From Lachnospiraceae bacterium (GTDB lineage: Bacteria > Bacillota > Clostridia > Lachnospirales > Lachnospiraceae): DNA of 60,712 nt. Shown here in pieces: positions 9,388 to 20,148 of this stretch. Location: positions 1 through 60,712 of the forward strand of contig JAFLTH010000008.1 in assembly GCA_022510525.1 (NCBI GenBank), in the 5' to 3' direction. Each line of letters begins with the position of its first letter. Position 1 is the stretch's first letter. The notes under the pieces are model-generated. The model made no database searches and was not told the origin of the DNA. It was given only the letters and a program-made list of their open reading frames with translations. The position numbers were made by a program, and so were the translations under genes.

Positions 9388-9417
9388 TTGACAAATGAAA
9401 AGTTGTCAACTTATAAT
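9388..9417 (+). promoter_or_regulatory. promoter with internal inverted repeat
   Basis: TTGACA (9388-9393) and TATAAT (9412-9417) are separated by 18 bases. The inverted repeat TTGACAA/TTGTCAA (9388-9394 and 9403-9409) covers the -35 box and spacer, the expected position for a repressor operator controlling the propeptide-subtilase unit. Confidence 0.7.
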
Positions 9418-9487
9418 TGTTATAATGGCTTAATTTATTATTATTGGATTCATATATTACCGCTCTTTAATAGGGAGGGGGGATAAA

Positions 9488-10168
9488 ATGAGGAATAAAA
9501 AGAAGATGATAGCTATAGGAGGGGCAGCACTTGCCTTGATAGCAGCTGCGGCTGTAACCGTTTCGCTGGTACATAGAAATTCGGGGGATGGTGCGACACT
9601 TGATGTGGTCGGCGATAATGGAAGCAAACTTGGAATCGGGTATGGTGGTCATTTCGATGAGTCTGCGAATAATACCGGAATGGATCAGGAATCTGATGGC
9701 GAAGATTATGATGAAATCGGTGAAAAAGATGATGGTGAACTCAGTGAAGACGATATAGAAGCAGATTTGGCCAGGGTCAAGGAAGAAGCCGCAAAAAACA
9801 GAGAGGGAATTTTCTACGGTGAAGAAGGTAAGTCATATGGCGAAGTCGATCTTTACAAGCCTAAAGCCTCTGACTCATCAGATAACACTACAGGAGAAAG
9901 TTATAGCGAAGAAACCGATGAGGAAGCCAATTTAAATGAGCTGGGTATTACTATCTATGACACCAAAGGTTATGCCGAGAATGAGGTAATATGTGATGCT
10001 CAGTCTATGGAGGAAGCAGAGAGCATAGCTTCGCAGATTTCAGGAAAGCTTTTGTCATGGAACAATGGAGTGGCGATTATACAAATTGAAGAATCTGTTG
10101 ATGAATTTCTTGAAAGACTTGAACAACAGGGAAGTAGTCTGGAATTACACAGACATTACTATTTATAA
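9488..10168 (+). CDS. membrane-anchored protein with a propeptide-like C-terminal domain
   Basis: 226-residue protein not assignable to a named family by eye. A basic start and hydrophobic helix at about 7-28 place the rest outside the cell. The middle (about 60-150) is acidic and disordered. The C-terminal 80 residues, from LNELGITIYD onward, align with the propeptide of the subtilase encoded 26-35 bases downstream: both have LNELG(I/F)T, then Y(A/V)ENE, a run of E/A/I-rich helix, and G(K/T)LLS followed by an (N/D)(N/D)G turn. A free propeptide of this kind could act in trans as inhibitor or folding chaperone of the protease (inference). A strong GGGAGGGGGG ribosome binding site precedes the ATG. 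Confidence 0.7.
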   Translation: MRNKKKMIAIGGAALALIAAAAVTVSLVHRNSGDGATLDVVGDNGSKLGIGYGGHFDESANNTGMDQESDGEDYDEIGEKDDGELSEDDIEADLARVKEEAAKNREGIFYGEEGKSYGEVDLYKPKASDSSDNTTGESYSEETDEEANLNELGITIYDTKGYAENEVICDAQSMEEAESIASQISGKLLSWNNGVAIIQIEESVDEFLERLEQQGSSLELHRHYYL

Positions 10169-10203
10169 ATCATAAAATTTTAAGAAAGGGAGATGTGAAA
10201 AGT

Positions 10204-13200
10204 ATGAAAAAGAGAACATTTAATGCTGTGCTGTCACTTTTAATGGTTGTTTCATTGATTTTGGGACAACCGGCTATGGTCAATGCCGAAGAAATGACAG
10301 ATGTTACTGTAACCGAAGATGGAAGCAGCATAACTACAGCAGAAACTCCTGTAGATGAGGAGAGTGAAACAGAGACAGGTATTGATGATGAAGTCAATAC
10401 AGAAACCGGAGATTCAGATGAAACTGAGGAAACTTCTCAGATTCCGGATGAAGGAAACAGTGACGAAATGACCAATGATGAAAACAATTCGGACACTGAC
10501 AACAACGGTGGTGATGACCGTCAGACTGAAGATGAAGAATCTCAGATTCCGGATGAGGGTGAAGAATCTTCTGACACGGAAACAAATGTGGATGATAAAA
10601 CAGATGAAGCTGATGTCGTTGATGGTTCACAGATATCAGGTCTGTCCGTTGAGAAAAGAAAGACATTGAATGAACTTGGATTCACGACCATGAGCCTGAC
10701 CACAAGAATGAAAGCGGAAAAAGAAGATCTTGACGTGGTTGCTCAATCGGTTAAGGCTATGAAGGCCGATAAAGACTATGTGGAAAATGAAATAGTGTAT
10801 ATAGCTGATTCCGAGGCGGAAGCTAAAGAGATAGCAGAGTGCTACGGCGGAACTCTTTTGAGTTATGATGACGGTCTGGCTTCTGCATCTATTGAGCAGA
10901 AAGTATATGATGCCGTTAGAATTGCATCAGACACAGAAATATCCATACCTGCAGTTTATCCTAATGTCATATATTCAATAGAACCAACATGGAGTGGTTC
11001 CGAGGATTCTAGTGTAGATACGGCTTCCAAAGGTGCTGTAGAAAAAGCTGAAAAAGAAGAAGTTGCAAAAGAAGAAGTTGCAAAAGAAGAAGATGCTGAT
11101 GAATTAGTATTTATGGATGTAGAGGACGTTGAAGATGAAGAGGCATATGTAGTTGAATCAGATGAGGAAAATCCGTTTTCTTATGTGAATACTATTGAAC
11201 CTTATGCAGTCGCACCAAGTGATCCTGGCTATCTTCAGCAGTGGCATCATAATACCGTAAATACAGTAGAGGCATGGGATGCGGCCAAAGGAGCAGGAGT
11301 TACGGTAGCCGTATTAGACAGCGGAGTCGATTATAATCACCCTGATTTAAATATTGGGGATTTGAACCATATCTCTACATATGATGATGATGGATATGAT
11401 GACAATGGTCATGGAACTCATTGCGCAGGTATCATCGCGGCATTGCAAAATGGTCTGAATGGTGTTGGTATAGCGCCTGAGGCAACTATTTATTCGGTTA
11501 AGATACTTGATGCGCAGGGAGAGGGAACTACAGTAACAGCAGTTCAGGGAATGAGATCTGCAATAAGCAAGAACGTGGATGTTATGAGTATGAGCTTCGG
11601 TTCTTTCTGTTATGATGCTTTATTCCAGAAGGAAATTACTGCGGCAGCAGGTAAAGGTATAGTTATGATTGCAGCAGCAGGTAATGAAGCTACATCACAG
11701 AAAGTGTATCCTGCGGCTTATGATAATGTCGTAGCGGTAGCTGCTACTGATAGATATGATGAAATCACTGAGTTTTCCAATTATGGATCATGGGTTGATA
11801 TTGCGGCGCCGGGTGATAATATTTATTCTACACTTCCTAATAGAGCATTTGGTAATGAATCCGGTACTTCAATGGCCTGCCCTATTGTAGCGGCGACTGT
11901 TGCGCTTATGCTTTCAAATAATTCTACGCTTAAGGGCATGGATTCAAAAGCCGGTGCTGCTAAGATAATAAAAACATTAATAGACAGCGCCGACCCATAT
12001 GGTGCATATGATCCTTGGTTTGATAATTATTATCCGCTGGTAGACGTAGAGGCAACTACATATGCAGTAGATGCTAGTATACCGGCTATGCCTACAATTA
12101 AGTTCAGCGGAGGAGAGCCGACAAGTAAGAATGTCGTACTGGCAGGACCGGATCCGAATAGCACCGATCCGAATCCGAATAATCGTTTTTATTATTTTGA
12201 GTTGGATACAACGACTGAACATGGTAAGATTTATTTTACAGTAAATGGTAAAAAACCTACCGCCAAGAATGGCATTCGTTTTTATAAGGGCGGAAGGGTT
12301 AATATGAAAGCTTCCGGTAAAGTCAAAATACAGGCTGTTACCGTAGTGGGTAATAAAACCTCCAAGGTATTCTCCAAAACCTATACGTTTGATGTTAAGG
12401 CAACAGGACTTTCTTCTCCGTATAGTACTATTAGGGATGAGATTACAGTTGCAATCGGAAAATCCATTCAGCTGGATGTAAATATTTCACCTTCTTATGT
12501 AAGTAATAAGAAACTGGAATGGAGCAGTGGCGATGCTACTGGAATGATAAAGGTAAATAAGAGCGGTAAGGTGAGCTGTAACAAGAAAGCAACGGCAGGA
12601 TTAACTACCACCATTAAAGCTAAGACAACAGATGGTTCGGAGAAAGAATACGAATTTAAAGTAACAGCAGTTAATGAGAAAGTAGAATTCCTGAACTTGA
12701 ATGCAGAAAATTTAAATATGTCAGCTTGGACAACAGAGATGACTAACGATGGACATACAATGTTGGCTCCTAATGGAACTCCATATAGCAGCACTTTCCA
12801 ACTGGAAGTATCCAACCCCGGAGTTTCGACCAAACAATATTTATACAAGTCATCCAATGCAAATGTTGCCACTGTAAGTTCAACCGGACGGATAACTGCA
12901 AGGGCAAAAGGAAAAGCTAAAATTACGGTTACCGCAAATGATGGTTCCGGTAAGAAAGCAGTCTGCAACGTTACTGTAGTAACACCTGTATTTGCTATTT
13001 CTGCTACCAGTTCAACTGGATACGTAGGTGGGGAAGTGCTCGATAATGGTAATATTTCTGCTATACCCATTGGCACCGGATGCAGCATTACTATGAAAAC
13101 AGCAGTTAACTATAATAGTAAGAATAAGCTTTATGTACCTAACGATAAAAGGCTTGACTGGACTTCGGAAAACCCGGGTAAGGTTTCAGTGAAGAACGGT

Positions 13201-13668
13201 AAAGTGACATGTGATAAAAATGCAACTCCGGGTGATACAGTATGGATTACTGTTACCGCTAAAGACGGATGGGGAACTAATCTTACCATACCTTTCGTTA
13301 TAGTGGATAAAGTTGAGAAACTTTATTATGAAACGAATGGTAAGCAGTTAACATCCGCTGCGGCTAATTTGAAAGTCGGAGAGTTTATATTGGATCCTTT
13401 GACGGAAGATGCCAATTTAAAAATGACAACAATGCATAACACACGTCTGTCTTATAATTATTTTACTGTAAGTACTTCTAATAGAGATGTTGTTTACCGA
13501 TACGATGAATACTTAGAGAATACTATAACAGGGAGATTGGAAAAACACAAAATTATTATGGCAACTAAACCCGGTTCCTCGAAAGTTACTTATACTGCCC
13601 GTGATGGTTCTAACAAGAAATTTACGATTAATTTTAAAGTAACTGCCAGAACCTTAACCGGACTATAA
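10204..13668 (+). CDS. secreted subtilisin-like serine protease (S8) with Ig-like repeats
   Basis: 1154 residues. Order: signal peptide (about 1-29); acidic low-complexity linker with repeated SQIPDEG (to about 145); propeptide domain (about 150-262); a second acidic linker containing KEEVAKEEVAKEE; S8 catalytic domain (about 340-580) with Asp372 in VLDSGVD, His403 in GHGTHC, oxyanion Asn494 in AAGNEA and Ser556 in GTSMACP; a chitobiase-C-terminal-like beta domain; then two or three Big2-type Ig-like domains. No LPXTG or membrane tail is visible, so it is likely secreted or wall-associated through its repeats. The ATG at 10204 lies 11 bases after GGGAG; an in-frame GTG at 10195 is an alternative. 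It is cotranscribed with the propeptide-like gene. Confidence 0.9.
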   Translation: MKKRTFNAVLSLLMVVSLILGQPAMVNAEEMTDVTVTEDGSSITTAETPVDEESETETGIDDEVNTETGDSDETEETSQIPDEGNSDEMTNDENNSDTDNNGGDDRQTEDEESQIPDEGEESSDTETNVDDKTDEADVVDGSQISGLSVEKRKTLNELGFTTMSLTTRMKAEKEDLDVVAQSVKAMKADKDYVENEIVYIADSEAEAKEIAECYGGTLLSYDDGLASASIEQKVYDAVRIASDTEISIPAVYPNVIYSIEPTWSGSEDSSVDTASKGAVEKAEKEEVAKEEVAKEEDADELVFMDVEDVEDEEAYVVESDEENPFSYVNTIEPYAVAPSDPGYLQQWHHNTVNTVEAWDAAKGAGVTVAVLDSGVDYNHPDLNIGDLNHISTYDDDGYDDNGHGTHCAGIIAALQNGLNGVGIAPEATIYSVKILDAQGEGTTVTAVQGMRSAISKNVDVMSMSFGSFCYDALFQKEITAAAGKGIVMIAAAGNEATSQKVYPAAYDNVVAVAATDRYDEITEFSNYGSWVDIAAPGDNIYSTLPNRAFGNESGTSMACPIVAATVALMLSNNSTLKGMDSKAGAAKIIKTLIDSADPYGAYDPWFDNYYPLVDVEATTYAVDASIPAMPTIKFSGGEPTSKNVVLAGPDPNSTDPNPNNRFYYFELDTTTEHGKIYFTVNGKKPTAKNGIRFYKGGRVNMKASGKVKIQAVTVVGNKTSKVFSKTYTFDVKATGLSSPYSTIRDEITVAIGKSIQLDVNISPSYVSNKKLEWSSGDATGMIKVNKSGKVSCNKKATAGLTTTIKAKTTDGSEKEYEFKVTAVNEKVEFLNLNAENLNMSAWTTEMTNDGHTMLAPNGTPYSSTFQLEVSNPGVSTKQYLYKSSNANVATVSSTGRITARAKGKAKITVTANDGSGKKAVCNVTVVTPVFAISATSSTGYVGGEVLDNGNISAIPIGTGCSITMKTAVNYNSKNKLYVPNDKRLDWTSENPGKVSVKNGKVTCDKNATPGDTVWITVTAKDGWGTNLTIPFVIVDKVEKLYYETNGKQLTSAAANLKVGEFILDPLTEDANLKMTTMHNTRLSYNYFTVSTSNRDVVYRYDEYLENTITGRLEKHKIIMATKPGSSKVTYTARDGSNKKFTINFKVTARTLTGL

Positions 13669-13695
13669 TAACTTTTATAATTGCATAATTAAATT

Positions 13696-13752
13696 GAGCC
13701 GTTACACCCGGAGGTATTAAATGCCTTGAGTGGTGTGCGGCTCTTTTTGTTT
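13696..13752 (+). terminator. terminator after subtilase gene
   Basis: Outer stem GAGCCG/CGGCTC plus ACAC/GTGT, an inner AGG/CCT hairpin, then CTTTTTGTTTT. Confidence 0.75.
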
Positions 13753-14996
13753 TAACGCAACGATGCCATTTCAAATGAAAAATCGAATATGTAATTGATA
13801 TTTCGGCCGAAAAACCGGAAATAAATCTTTGCCTATAGATATTTCGGATTATGTTCGCGCACAGTCTGAATATTACTACGTAGATAAGACTTTACTCATC
13901 AAGGAATTTCTTGATCAGAAGCCATTGGTATCTCTGTTTACAAGGCCAAGACGTTTTGGAAAAACCTTGAACATGGATATGCTCAGAGTCTTCTTCAGGA
14001 CAAATTTGGGCGACATCAGGAGCTTGCTGACAGCATCTTTGGAAAAGTTGTCGCAGATGCTCATGAAGCATTATGGAAAAGCTCCAATTATCATTATTGA
14101 TGAGTATGATACACCGATTCAGGAAGGCTATTCAAAGGATTTTTATGATAAGTTTTTCGGTTTTACTGCTACAGAGGTCAGAACAATGCTTGAGTATTAT
14201 GGAGTCTTAGATAAAGAGGCAGAACTTAAGGATTGGTATGACGGATATTTGTTTGGACATACTGAAATCTATAATCCGTGGTAGGTAATCAACTATATTT
14301 CAAAAGGATGCATTCCACAGGCATATTGGGTTAATACCGGAAAGAATGAAGTGCTTGAAGATGTTCTTACCGGTGCTACGGATGATATTACAGAAAGGCT
14401 TTATGCGCTATTGCAGGGAGAAAAAGTAATTGCCCGAATAGATCAGAATGTTGTTTACAGATCTATTTCTGAAGATCCGGCCAATATCTACAGTCTCTTA
14501 TTGGTAGCCGGTTACTTGAAGACACCTAAGAAGGAACTGCAGGCAGATGGTTCTTATCTGTGTGAAGTATCAATTCCAAACAAAGAGATAGTTGCAGTTT
14601 ATAAGAGCGAGATATTATCACACTTATTACAGATTGGTGCTATTACAAGGGCAACTGCTAATATGGTAGCTGAGAGTTTATTTGCAAATGATATGCGTAA
14701 ACTTCAAAAAGCTATTTCAGAATATATGGAGAAGAGTATAAGCTTCTATGATGCCGGAGCGGAGGGTTTCTATCATAGGTTAACACTTGGACTAATAACT
14801 CTGATGGATAATCACTATAGAATCAGATCAAACAGAGAGTCCGGAGATGGAAGATATGACAAGGGAAGCGCTTAGCCAGATTGATGAAAAGCGGTACGAC
14901 CTCGAATTTAAAGACGTTGGAATAGAGGACGTGATGAAGCTTGGAATTGCGTTTTCCGGAAAGAAGGTAGTTATCAAGGCAGAACAGGAAACAATA

Positions 14997-15008
14997 GAAC
15001 AAATGTTC
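14997..15008. promoter_or_regulatory. SOS box (LexA/DinR site) for uvrBA
   Basis: GAACAAATGTTC matches the Gram-positive LexA consensus GAAC-RNRY-GTTC exactly. It lies ten bases before the putative -35 box of the uvrB promoter and inside the pseudogene tail. Confidence 0.8.
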
Positions 15009-15017
15009 TATTTATAC

Positions 15018-15046
15018 TGTACAAATTCCAAGCAGTATGCTATAAT
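15018..15046 (+). promoter_or_regulatory. promoter of uvrB-uvrA
   Basis: TGTACA (15018-15023) and TATAAT (15041-15046) are 17 bases apart. The -10 box is perfect and the -35 matches four of six bases. The adjacent SOS box supports DNA-damage control. Confidence 0.65.
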
Positions 15047-15118
15047 CAATATTGCTTTAAAGATATTTTAATACCATTGCATCCATTTAGTTCTGATTTC
15101 GGAGGTGATTTTGAACTT

Positions 15119-17104
15119 ATGGAGTTCAAACTACACAGTGAATATAAACCCACCGGCGATCAGCCGCAGGCAATTGAGACTCTGGTAGAAGGGTTCCGCG
15201 CAGGAAACCAATTTCAAACTTTGCTTGGAGTCACCGGTTCCGGCAAGACTTTTACTATGGCGAATATAATAGCCGCATTAAATAAACCTACACTTGTAAT
15301 AGCTCATAACAAAACCTTAGCGGCGCAGCTTTATGGTGAGTTCAAGGAGTTTTTCCCGGAGAATGCAGTGGAATATTTTGTCTCCTATTACGATTACTAT
15401 CAACCCGAGGCCTACGTTCCCTCCACCGACACCTATATAGCCAAGGATTCATCGATAAATGATGAAATCGATAAGCTGCGCCTTTCCGCCACGGCATCCC
15501 TGACAGAGCGTAATGATGTAGTAGTAGTTGCAAGTGTTTCCTGTATATACGGTCTTGGAAGTCCTGACGACTATGAGGAGATGATAGTATCACTGCGTCC
15601 TGGAATGATGAAGGACAGGGATGATGTTATCAGAGGATTGATTGATATACAGTATACCAGAAACGATATGGATTTGGACCGCGGCTGCTTTCGTGTAAGA
15701 GGAGATGTGCTTGAGATATATCCGGCAGAGGGCGGAGATTATTTAATAAGGGTTGAATTCTTTGGGGACGAGATTGATCGTATTGCACAGACCGATCCTT
15801 TGACAGGGCAGGTGCATGCCACACTGGAGCATATCGCAATTTTTCCGGCATCACATTATGTTGTACCGCAGGAAAAAATTAATCTGGCCTGTAAAAATAT
15901 TGAAATAGAAATGGAAGAACGGGTAAAATATTTCAAGGGTGAGGACAAGCTTTTAGAGGCACAGCGTATTGCAGAACGAACAAATTTTGATGTCGAGATG
16001 CTGCGTGAGACCGGCTTTTGTTCGGGAATAGAAAATTATTCAAGGCATCTTAACAATATGCCTGAGGGGGCAACTCCTTTTACACTGATGGATTATTTTA
16101 AGGGAGAATATCTGATAATAATAGATGAGTCCCATATGACGATGCCGCAGATACGCGGTATGTATGCGGGTGACCGCTCGCGTAAAACTACTCTGGTAGA
16201 TTATGGTTTTCGGCTGCCTTCGGCACTGGATAACAGACCGCTCAATTTTGAGGAATTTGAGCAGCGTATTGACCAGATGCTTTTCGTGTCGGCGACACCG
16301 TCGGATTATGAGGCTGAACATGAATTGCTTCGCACGGAGCAGATCATCCGCCCTACCGGATTGTTGGATCCGGAAGTTGACGTGCGTCCGGTTGAGGGAC
16401 AGATTGATGACCTGGTATCGGAGATTAACAAAGAAGTGGAGAAAAAAAATAAAGTACTGGTTACAACTCTGACCAAGCGTATGGCGGAGGATTTGACACA
16501 ATATATGAATGATGTGGGAATTCGTGTTAAGTATCTTCACTCGGATATAGATACGCTGGAACGTGCGGAAATTATCAGGGATATGCGTCTGGATGTTTTT
16601 GATGTACTGGTGGGTATTAATCTTTTGAGAGAAGGGTTGGATATTCCCGAAATTTCACTGGTAGCGATTCTGGATGCCGATAAGGAAGGCTTCCTTCGCT
16701 CCGAGACCTCGCTTATACAGACTATAGGTCGTGCGGCAAGAAATTCTGACGGTCATGTCATAATGTATGCGGATAATATGACAGAGTCTATGAACAATGC
16801 CATAACCGAGACTAACCGAAGACGTGAGCTGCAACAGAAATATAATGATGAACACGGTATTACTCCGCAGACCATCCGTAAAGCGGTGCGTGATCTGATA
16901 AGCATATCCAAGGTAATAGCCAAAGAAGAGCTTCGCTTTGAGAAAGACCCTGAATCTATGGACCGTAAAGAACTGGAGAAGCTTATTAAGGATGTGGAAA
17001 AGAAGATGAAGAAAGCGGCAGCAGATTTGAACTTTGAGGCGGCGGCAGAGCTGCGTGACAAGATGGTAGAATTAAAGAAGGTACTACGGGAAATGGAGGA
17101 TTAA
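15119..17104 (+). CDS. uvrB: excinuclease ABC subunit UvrB
   Basis: 661-residue damage-verification helicase of nucleotide excision repair. Walker A is [10 protein letters not shown], the beta-hairpin that probes DNA contains [10 protein letters not shown], the motif II acidic box is DESH, motif VI is QTIGRAARN, and the C-terminal UVR domain that binds UvrC/UvrA is at about 620-660. The start at 15119 ([11 protein letters not shown]) is the family start and has GGAGGTG about 11 bases upstream; reading further upstream adds 14 non-conserved residues. It is followed by uvrA after six bases and preceded by an SOS box. Confidence 0.97.
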   Translation: MEFKLHSEYKPTGDQPQAIETLVEGFRAGNQFQTLLGVTGSGKTFTMANIIAALNKPTLVIAHNKTLAAQLYGEFKEFFPENAVEYFVSYYDYYQPEAYVPSTDTYIAKDSSINDEIDKLRLSATASLTERNDVVVVASVSCIYGLGSPDDYEEMIVSLRPGMMKDRDDVIRGLIDIQYTRNDMDLDRGCFRVRGDVLEIYPAEGGDYLIRVEFFGDEIDRIAQTDPLTGQVHATLEHIAIFPASHYVVPQEKINLACKNIEIEMEERVKYFKGEDKLLEAQRIAERTNFDVEMLRETGFCSGIENYSRHLNNMPEGATPFTLMDYFKGEYLIIIDESHMTMPQIRGMYAGDRSRKTTLVDYGFRLPSALDNRPLNFEEFEQRIDQMLFVSATPSDYEAEHELLRTEQIIRPTGLLDPEVDVRPVEGQIDDLVSEINKEVEKKNKVLVTTLTKRMAEDLTQYMNDVGIRVKYLHSDIDTLERAEIIRDMRLDVFDVLVGINLLREGLDIPEISLVAILDADKEGFLRSETSLIQTIGRAARNSDGHVIMYADNMTESMNNAITETNRRRELQQKYNDEHGITPQTIRKAVRDLISISKVIAKEELRFEKDPESMDRKELEKLIKDVEKKMKKAAADLNFEAAAELRDKMVELKKVLREMED

Positions 17105-17110
17105 CATAAG

Positions 17111-19984
17111 ATGGCAGACTCAGTAAAGATGCGCCCCAGAGAATATATCAAGATCAGAGGTGCAAATGAACATAATCTTAAGAATCTTAATGTAGATATA
17201 CCAAGGAATGAATTTGTAGTTTTAACAGGTCTTTCGGGTTCCGGAAAATCTTCGCTTGCGTTTGATACGATTTATGCGGAGGGACAGAGAAGATATATGG
17301 AATCGCTTTCGTCCTATGCAAGACAGTTTCTGGGACAGATGGAGAAACCTAATGTAGAAAAAATTGAAGGACTTTCTCCTGCGATTTCCATTGATCAGAA
17401 ATCCACGAATCGTAACCCGCGTTCTACCGTAGGAACAGTTACGGAAATCTATGATTACTTTCGTTTGCTTTATGCTAGAATCGGAGTTCCTCATTGTCCT
17501 GAATGTGGTAAGGAAATTAAGAGACAGACTGTTGACCAGATGGTAGACCAGATTCTTTCAATGCCGGAGGGGACAAAGATTTTGCTGCTTGCACCGGTAG
17601 TCAGAGGGCGTAAGGGCGAGCATGCCAAGGTATTTGACAGGGCTAAGAAAAGCGGTTATTCCAGGGTACGTGTAGATGGAAATTTGTACGACTTGTTAGA
17701 TGAAGAGATTAAACTGGAAAAGAATTTTAAACATAACATAGAAATCGTTGTAGACAGGCTTGTCGTAAAACCGGATATAGAAAGACGTTTGACCGATTCC
17801 ATAGAAAATGTTTTGAAGCTTGCAGACGGAACGATGATACTGGATATAATAGACGGTGAACAGCTTACATTCAGCGAGAACTTTTCCTGCCCGGACTGTG
17901 GTATCAGCATCGGAGAGATAGAACCAAGGAGCTTTTCTTTTAACAATCCGTTTGGTGCCTGCCCAGAATGTTTTGGTCTGGGATATAAGATGGAATTTGA
18001 TGAGGATTTGATGATTCCCGATAAGAGTATAAGTATAGCTGATGGTGCTATTGTTGTTTTGGGATGGCAGTCCAGCGGAAAAGACGGAAGTTTTACCAAT
18101 GCGGTTTTACAGGCACTGGCCGGGGAGTATGGCTTTACCCTGGACACACCGTTTGAAGAGCTGCCTGAAAACGTACAGGATATGCTTATTCATGGCACAA
18201 ACGGTAGAGAGGTTAATGTACATTATAAAGGTCAGCGTGGAGAAGGTGTATATCCTGTTGCTTTTGAAGGTCTGATTAGTAATATAGAAAGAAGATACAG
18301 GGAAGGGTCTGAAAATGTTAAGGCAGAATATGAAACCTATATGCGTATCACTCCTTGTAGAGAGTGTAAAGGAATGCGCCTTAAGAAAGAGTCTTTGGCG
18401 GTGACGGTATGTGATAAAAATATTTACGAAGTAACGTCTATGTCTATTAAGGTTTTGCATGAGTTTATAGGAGATATGAACCTGACTAAGCAGCAGGAGC
18501 TGATAGGCAGACAGATTTTGAAGGAAATAAGAGCAAGGGTAGGCTTTTTGATTGAAGTGGGATTGGATTATCTTGCACTTTCAAGGGCAACAGCATCCTT
18601 ATCGGGTGGGGAGGCGCAGAGAATACGTCTTGCTACACAGATTGGTTCAGGTCTGGTGGGAGTATGCTATATTCTGGATGAACCCAGCATAGGTCTGCAT
18701 CAGAGGGATAATAATAAACTGATATCCGCGCTTAAGAATCTCAAAGATATGGGGAACACATTGGTTGTAGTAGAGCACGACGAGGATACCATGTTTGCGG
18801 CAGACCATATCGTGGATATTGGACCGGGAGCAGGTTCCCATGGCGGAGAGGTGGTTGCCGAGGGAACGGCAGAGGAAATCATGAAGGTAAAAGAGTCCGT
18901 GACCGGTCAGTATCTAAGCGGTAAGCTGCAGATTCCGGTGCCGGCCAAAAGAAGAAAACCGAATGGTTACTTGACTGTCAAGGGAGCTGAAGAAAATAAT
19001 CTGAAGAAAGTTAATGTTAAAATTCCTTTAGGTGTGTTTACATGCATCACGGGAGTTTCCGGCTCGGGAAAAAGTTCTCTGATTAATGAAATTCTTTACA
19101 AGAGACTGGCAAGGGATTTAAACAGGGCGAGAACAATACCCGGAAAGCATCAGACTATCCTTGGAATTGAGCAACTTGATAAGGTAATCGATATTGACCA
19201 GTCACCTATCGGAAGAACTCCGCGCTCTAATCCCGCTACTTATACGGGGGTTTTTGACCAGATAAGGGATTTGTTTGCGGCTACCGTGGATGCCAAGACG
19301 CGAGGCTATAACAAAGGCAGATTCAGCTTCAATGTAAAAGGCGGAAGATGCGAGGCCTGCAGCGGTGACGGTATAATAAAAATAGAGATGCATTTCCTCC
19401 CGGATGTATATGTACCCTGTGAGGTATGCGGCGGTAAGCGATATAACAGGGAAACACTGGAGGTTAAGTACAAGGGTAAAAATATATATGATGTACTTGA
19501 TATGACTGTAGAGGAAGCTGTGACATTTTTTGAGAATGTTCCGTCTATCCGCAGAAAGATTGAAACCCTGTATGATGTTGGACTGTCTTATGTGAAGCTG
19601 GGGCAACCCTCTACCACGCTCTCGGGTGGAGAGGCGCAGCGTATCAAGCTTGCCACCGAACTTAGCAGGCGCAGTACCGGCAAAACCATCTATATTCTGG
19701 ACGAGCCTACTACAGGTTTGCATTTTGCCGATGTTCATAAGCTGGTAAATATCCTTCACAAGCTGGCTGACGGAGGAAATACGGTTGTGGTGATTGAACA
19801 TAATCTGGATGTGATTAAAGCTGCGGATTATATTATTGACCTGGGACCCGAGGGCGGTGACGGCGGCGGAACCGTTATTGCAGAGGGAACGCCGGAGCAG
19901 GTGGCGGAGAATCCTGTCTCCTATACAGGTATTTATGTGAAGAAGATGCTGGAAAAAGCGGAAAAGTCTAAAAAAGCAAAATGA
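17111..19984 (+). CDS. uvrA: excinuclease ABC subunit UvrA
   Basis: 957-residue damage-recognition ATPase with two ABC modules. Module I has Walker [11 protein letters not shown] near 37-46 and signature LSGGEAQR near 500; module II has [10 protein letters not shown] near 650 and [12 protein letters not shown] near 840. Zinc-binding cysteine pairs occur at CPECGKE, CPDCGIS...CPECFG and CEAC...CEVCGG. Length is normal for the family. It shares an operon with uvrB and ends at a hairpin terminator about 70 bases downstream. Confidence 0.97.
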   Translation: MADSVKMRPREYIKIRGANEHNLKNLNVDIPRNEFVVLTGLSGSGKSSLAFDTIYAEGQRRYMESLSSYARQFLGQMEKPNVEKIEGLSPAISIDQKSTNRNPRSTVGTVTEIYDYFRLLYARIGVPHCPECGKEIKRQTVDQMVDQILSMPEGTKILLLAPVVRGRKGEHAKVFDRAKKSGYSRVRVDGNLYDLLDEEIKLEKNFKHNIEIVVDRLVVKPDIERRLTDSIENVLKLADGTMILDIIDGEQLTFSENFSCPDCGISIGEIEPRSFSFNNPFGACPECFGLGYKMEFDEDLMIPDKSISIADGAIVVLGWQSSGKDGSFTNAVLQALAGEYGFTLDTPFEELPENVQDMLIHGTNGREVNVHYKGQRGEGVYPVAFEGLISNIERRYREGSENVKAEYETYMRITPCRECKGMRLKKESLAVTVCDKNIYEVTSMSIKVLHEFIGDMNLTKQQELIGRQILKEIRARVGFLIEVGLDYLALSRATASLSGGEAQRIRLATQIGSGLVGVCYILDEPSIGLHQRDNNKLISALKNLKDMGNTLVVVEHDEDTMFAADHIVDIGPGAGSHGGEVVAEGTAEEIMKVKESVTGQYLSGKLQIPVPAKRRKPNGYLTVKGAEENNLKKVNVKIPLGVFTCITGVSGSGKSSLINEILYKRLARDLNRARTIPGKHQTILGIEQLDKVIDIDQSPIGRTPRSNPATYTGVFDQIRDLFAATVDAKTRGYNKGRFSFNVKGGRCEACSGDGIIKIEMHFLPDVYVPCEVCGGKRYNRETLEVKYKGKNIYDVLDMTVEEAVTFFENVPSIRRKIETLYDVGLSYVKLGQPSTTLSGGEAQRIKLATELSRRSTGKTIYILDEPTTGLHFADVHKLVNILHKLADGGNTVVVIEHNLDVIKAADYIIDLGPEGGDGGGTVIAEGTPEQVAENPVSYTGIYVKKMLEKAEKSKKAK

Positions 19985-20008
19985 AATAAATTTATTTAAA
20001 AGAAGGGT

Positions 20009-20035
20009 TAAGAAATAGAGAAATTGTGCCGATAA
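20009..20035 (+). promoter_or_regulatory. possible sigma-28 (SigD/FliA) promoter
   Basis: TAAG-N15-GCCGATAA (20009-20012 and 20028-20035) resembles the SigD consensus TAAA-N15-GCCGATAT. It faces the mreB-flgF-flgG cluster, but a terminator lies about 20 bases after the predicted start point. Chance occurrence is possible. Confidence 0.4.
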
Positions 20036-20056
20036 CAATGATAGGCATGGAAGCCT

Positions 20057-20088
20057 AAACCAGAACGGAAGGAACCGTTCTGGTTTTT
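20057..20088 (+). terminator. terminator after uvrA
   Basis: A 12-bp stem built on AACCAGAACGG/CCGTTCTGGTT with a short loop is followed by TTTTT. It ends uvrBA and would also truncate any transcript started at the SigD-like site just upstream. Confidence 0.85.
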
Positions 20089-20120
20089 GCACCTTTTTAT
20101 AAAAAATTTATTAAATCTAT

Positions 20121-20148
20121 TTGAAATTCTCTTTCTTTAGGTTATAAT
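20121..20148 (+). promoter_or_regulatory. sigma-A promoter of mreB-flg operon
   Basis: TTGAAA (20121-20126), 16-base spacer, perfect TATAAT (20143-20148), about 100 bases before the mreB start. Confidence 0.7.

Larger units (their letters stand above)
13820..15071 (+). pseudogene. AAA-ATPase / PD-(D/E)XK family protein, decayed
   Basis: Remnant of the AAA-ATPase-like (DUF1703) family, in which an N-terminal ATPase is joined to a C-terminal PDDEXK-type nuclease region. Visible pieces are YYVDKTLLIKEFLD, the nucleotide-binding loop RPRRFGKTLNMDML, Walker B IIIIDEYDTPIQ and the C-terminal [10 protein letters not shown]. Lesions: no ATG (only a TTG at 13829), an apparent internal deletion after FFRTN and another between YSKDFYD and KFFGFT where family members have many more residues, an in-frame TAG at 14282-14284, and a frame change near 14850-14875. 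Intact relatives are about 500-550 residues. The 3' end now carries the promoter and SOS box of uvrB. Confidence 0.85.

Noticed and set aside
10195..10204. GTG at 10195 as the subtilase start
   Set aside because: It lies only two bases from GGGAG; the ATG at 10204 has better spacing and gives a normal signal peptide, though the GTG cannot be excluded.
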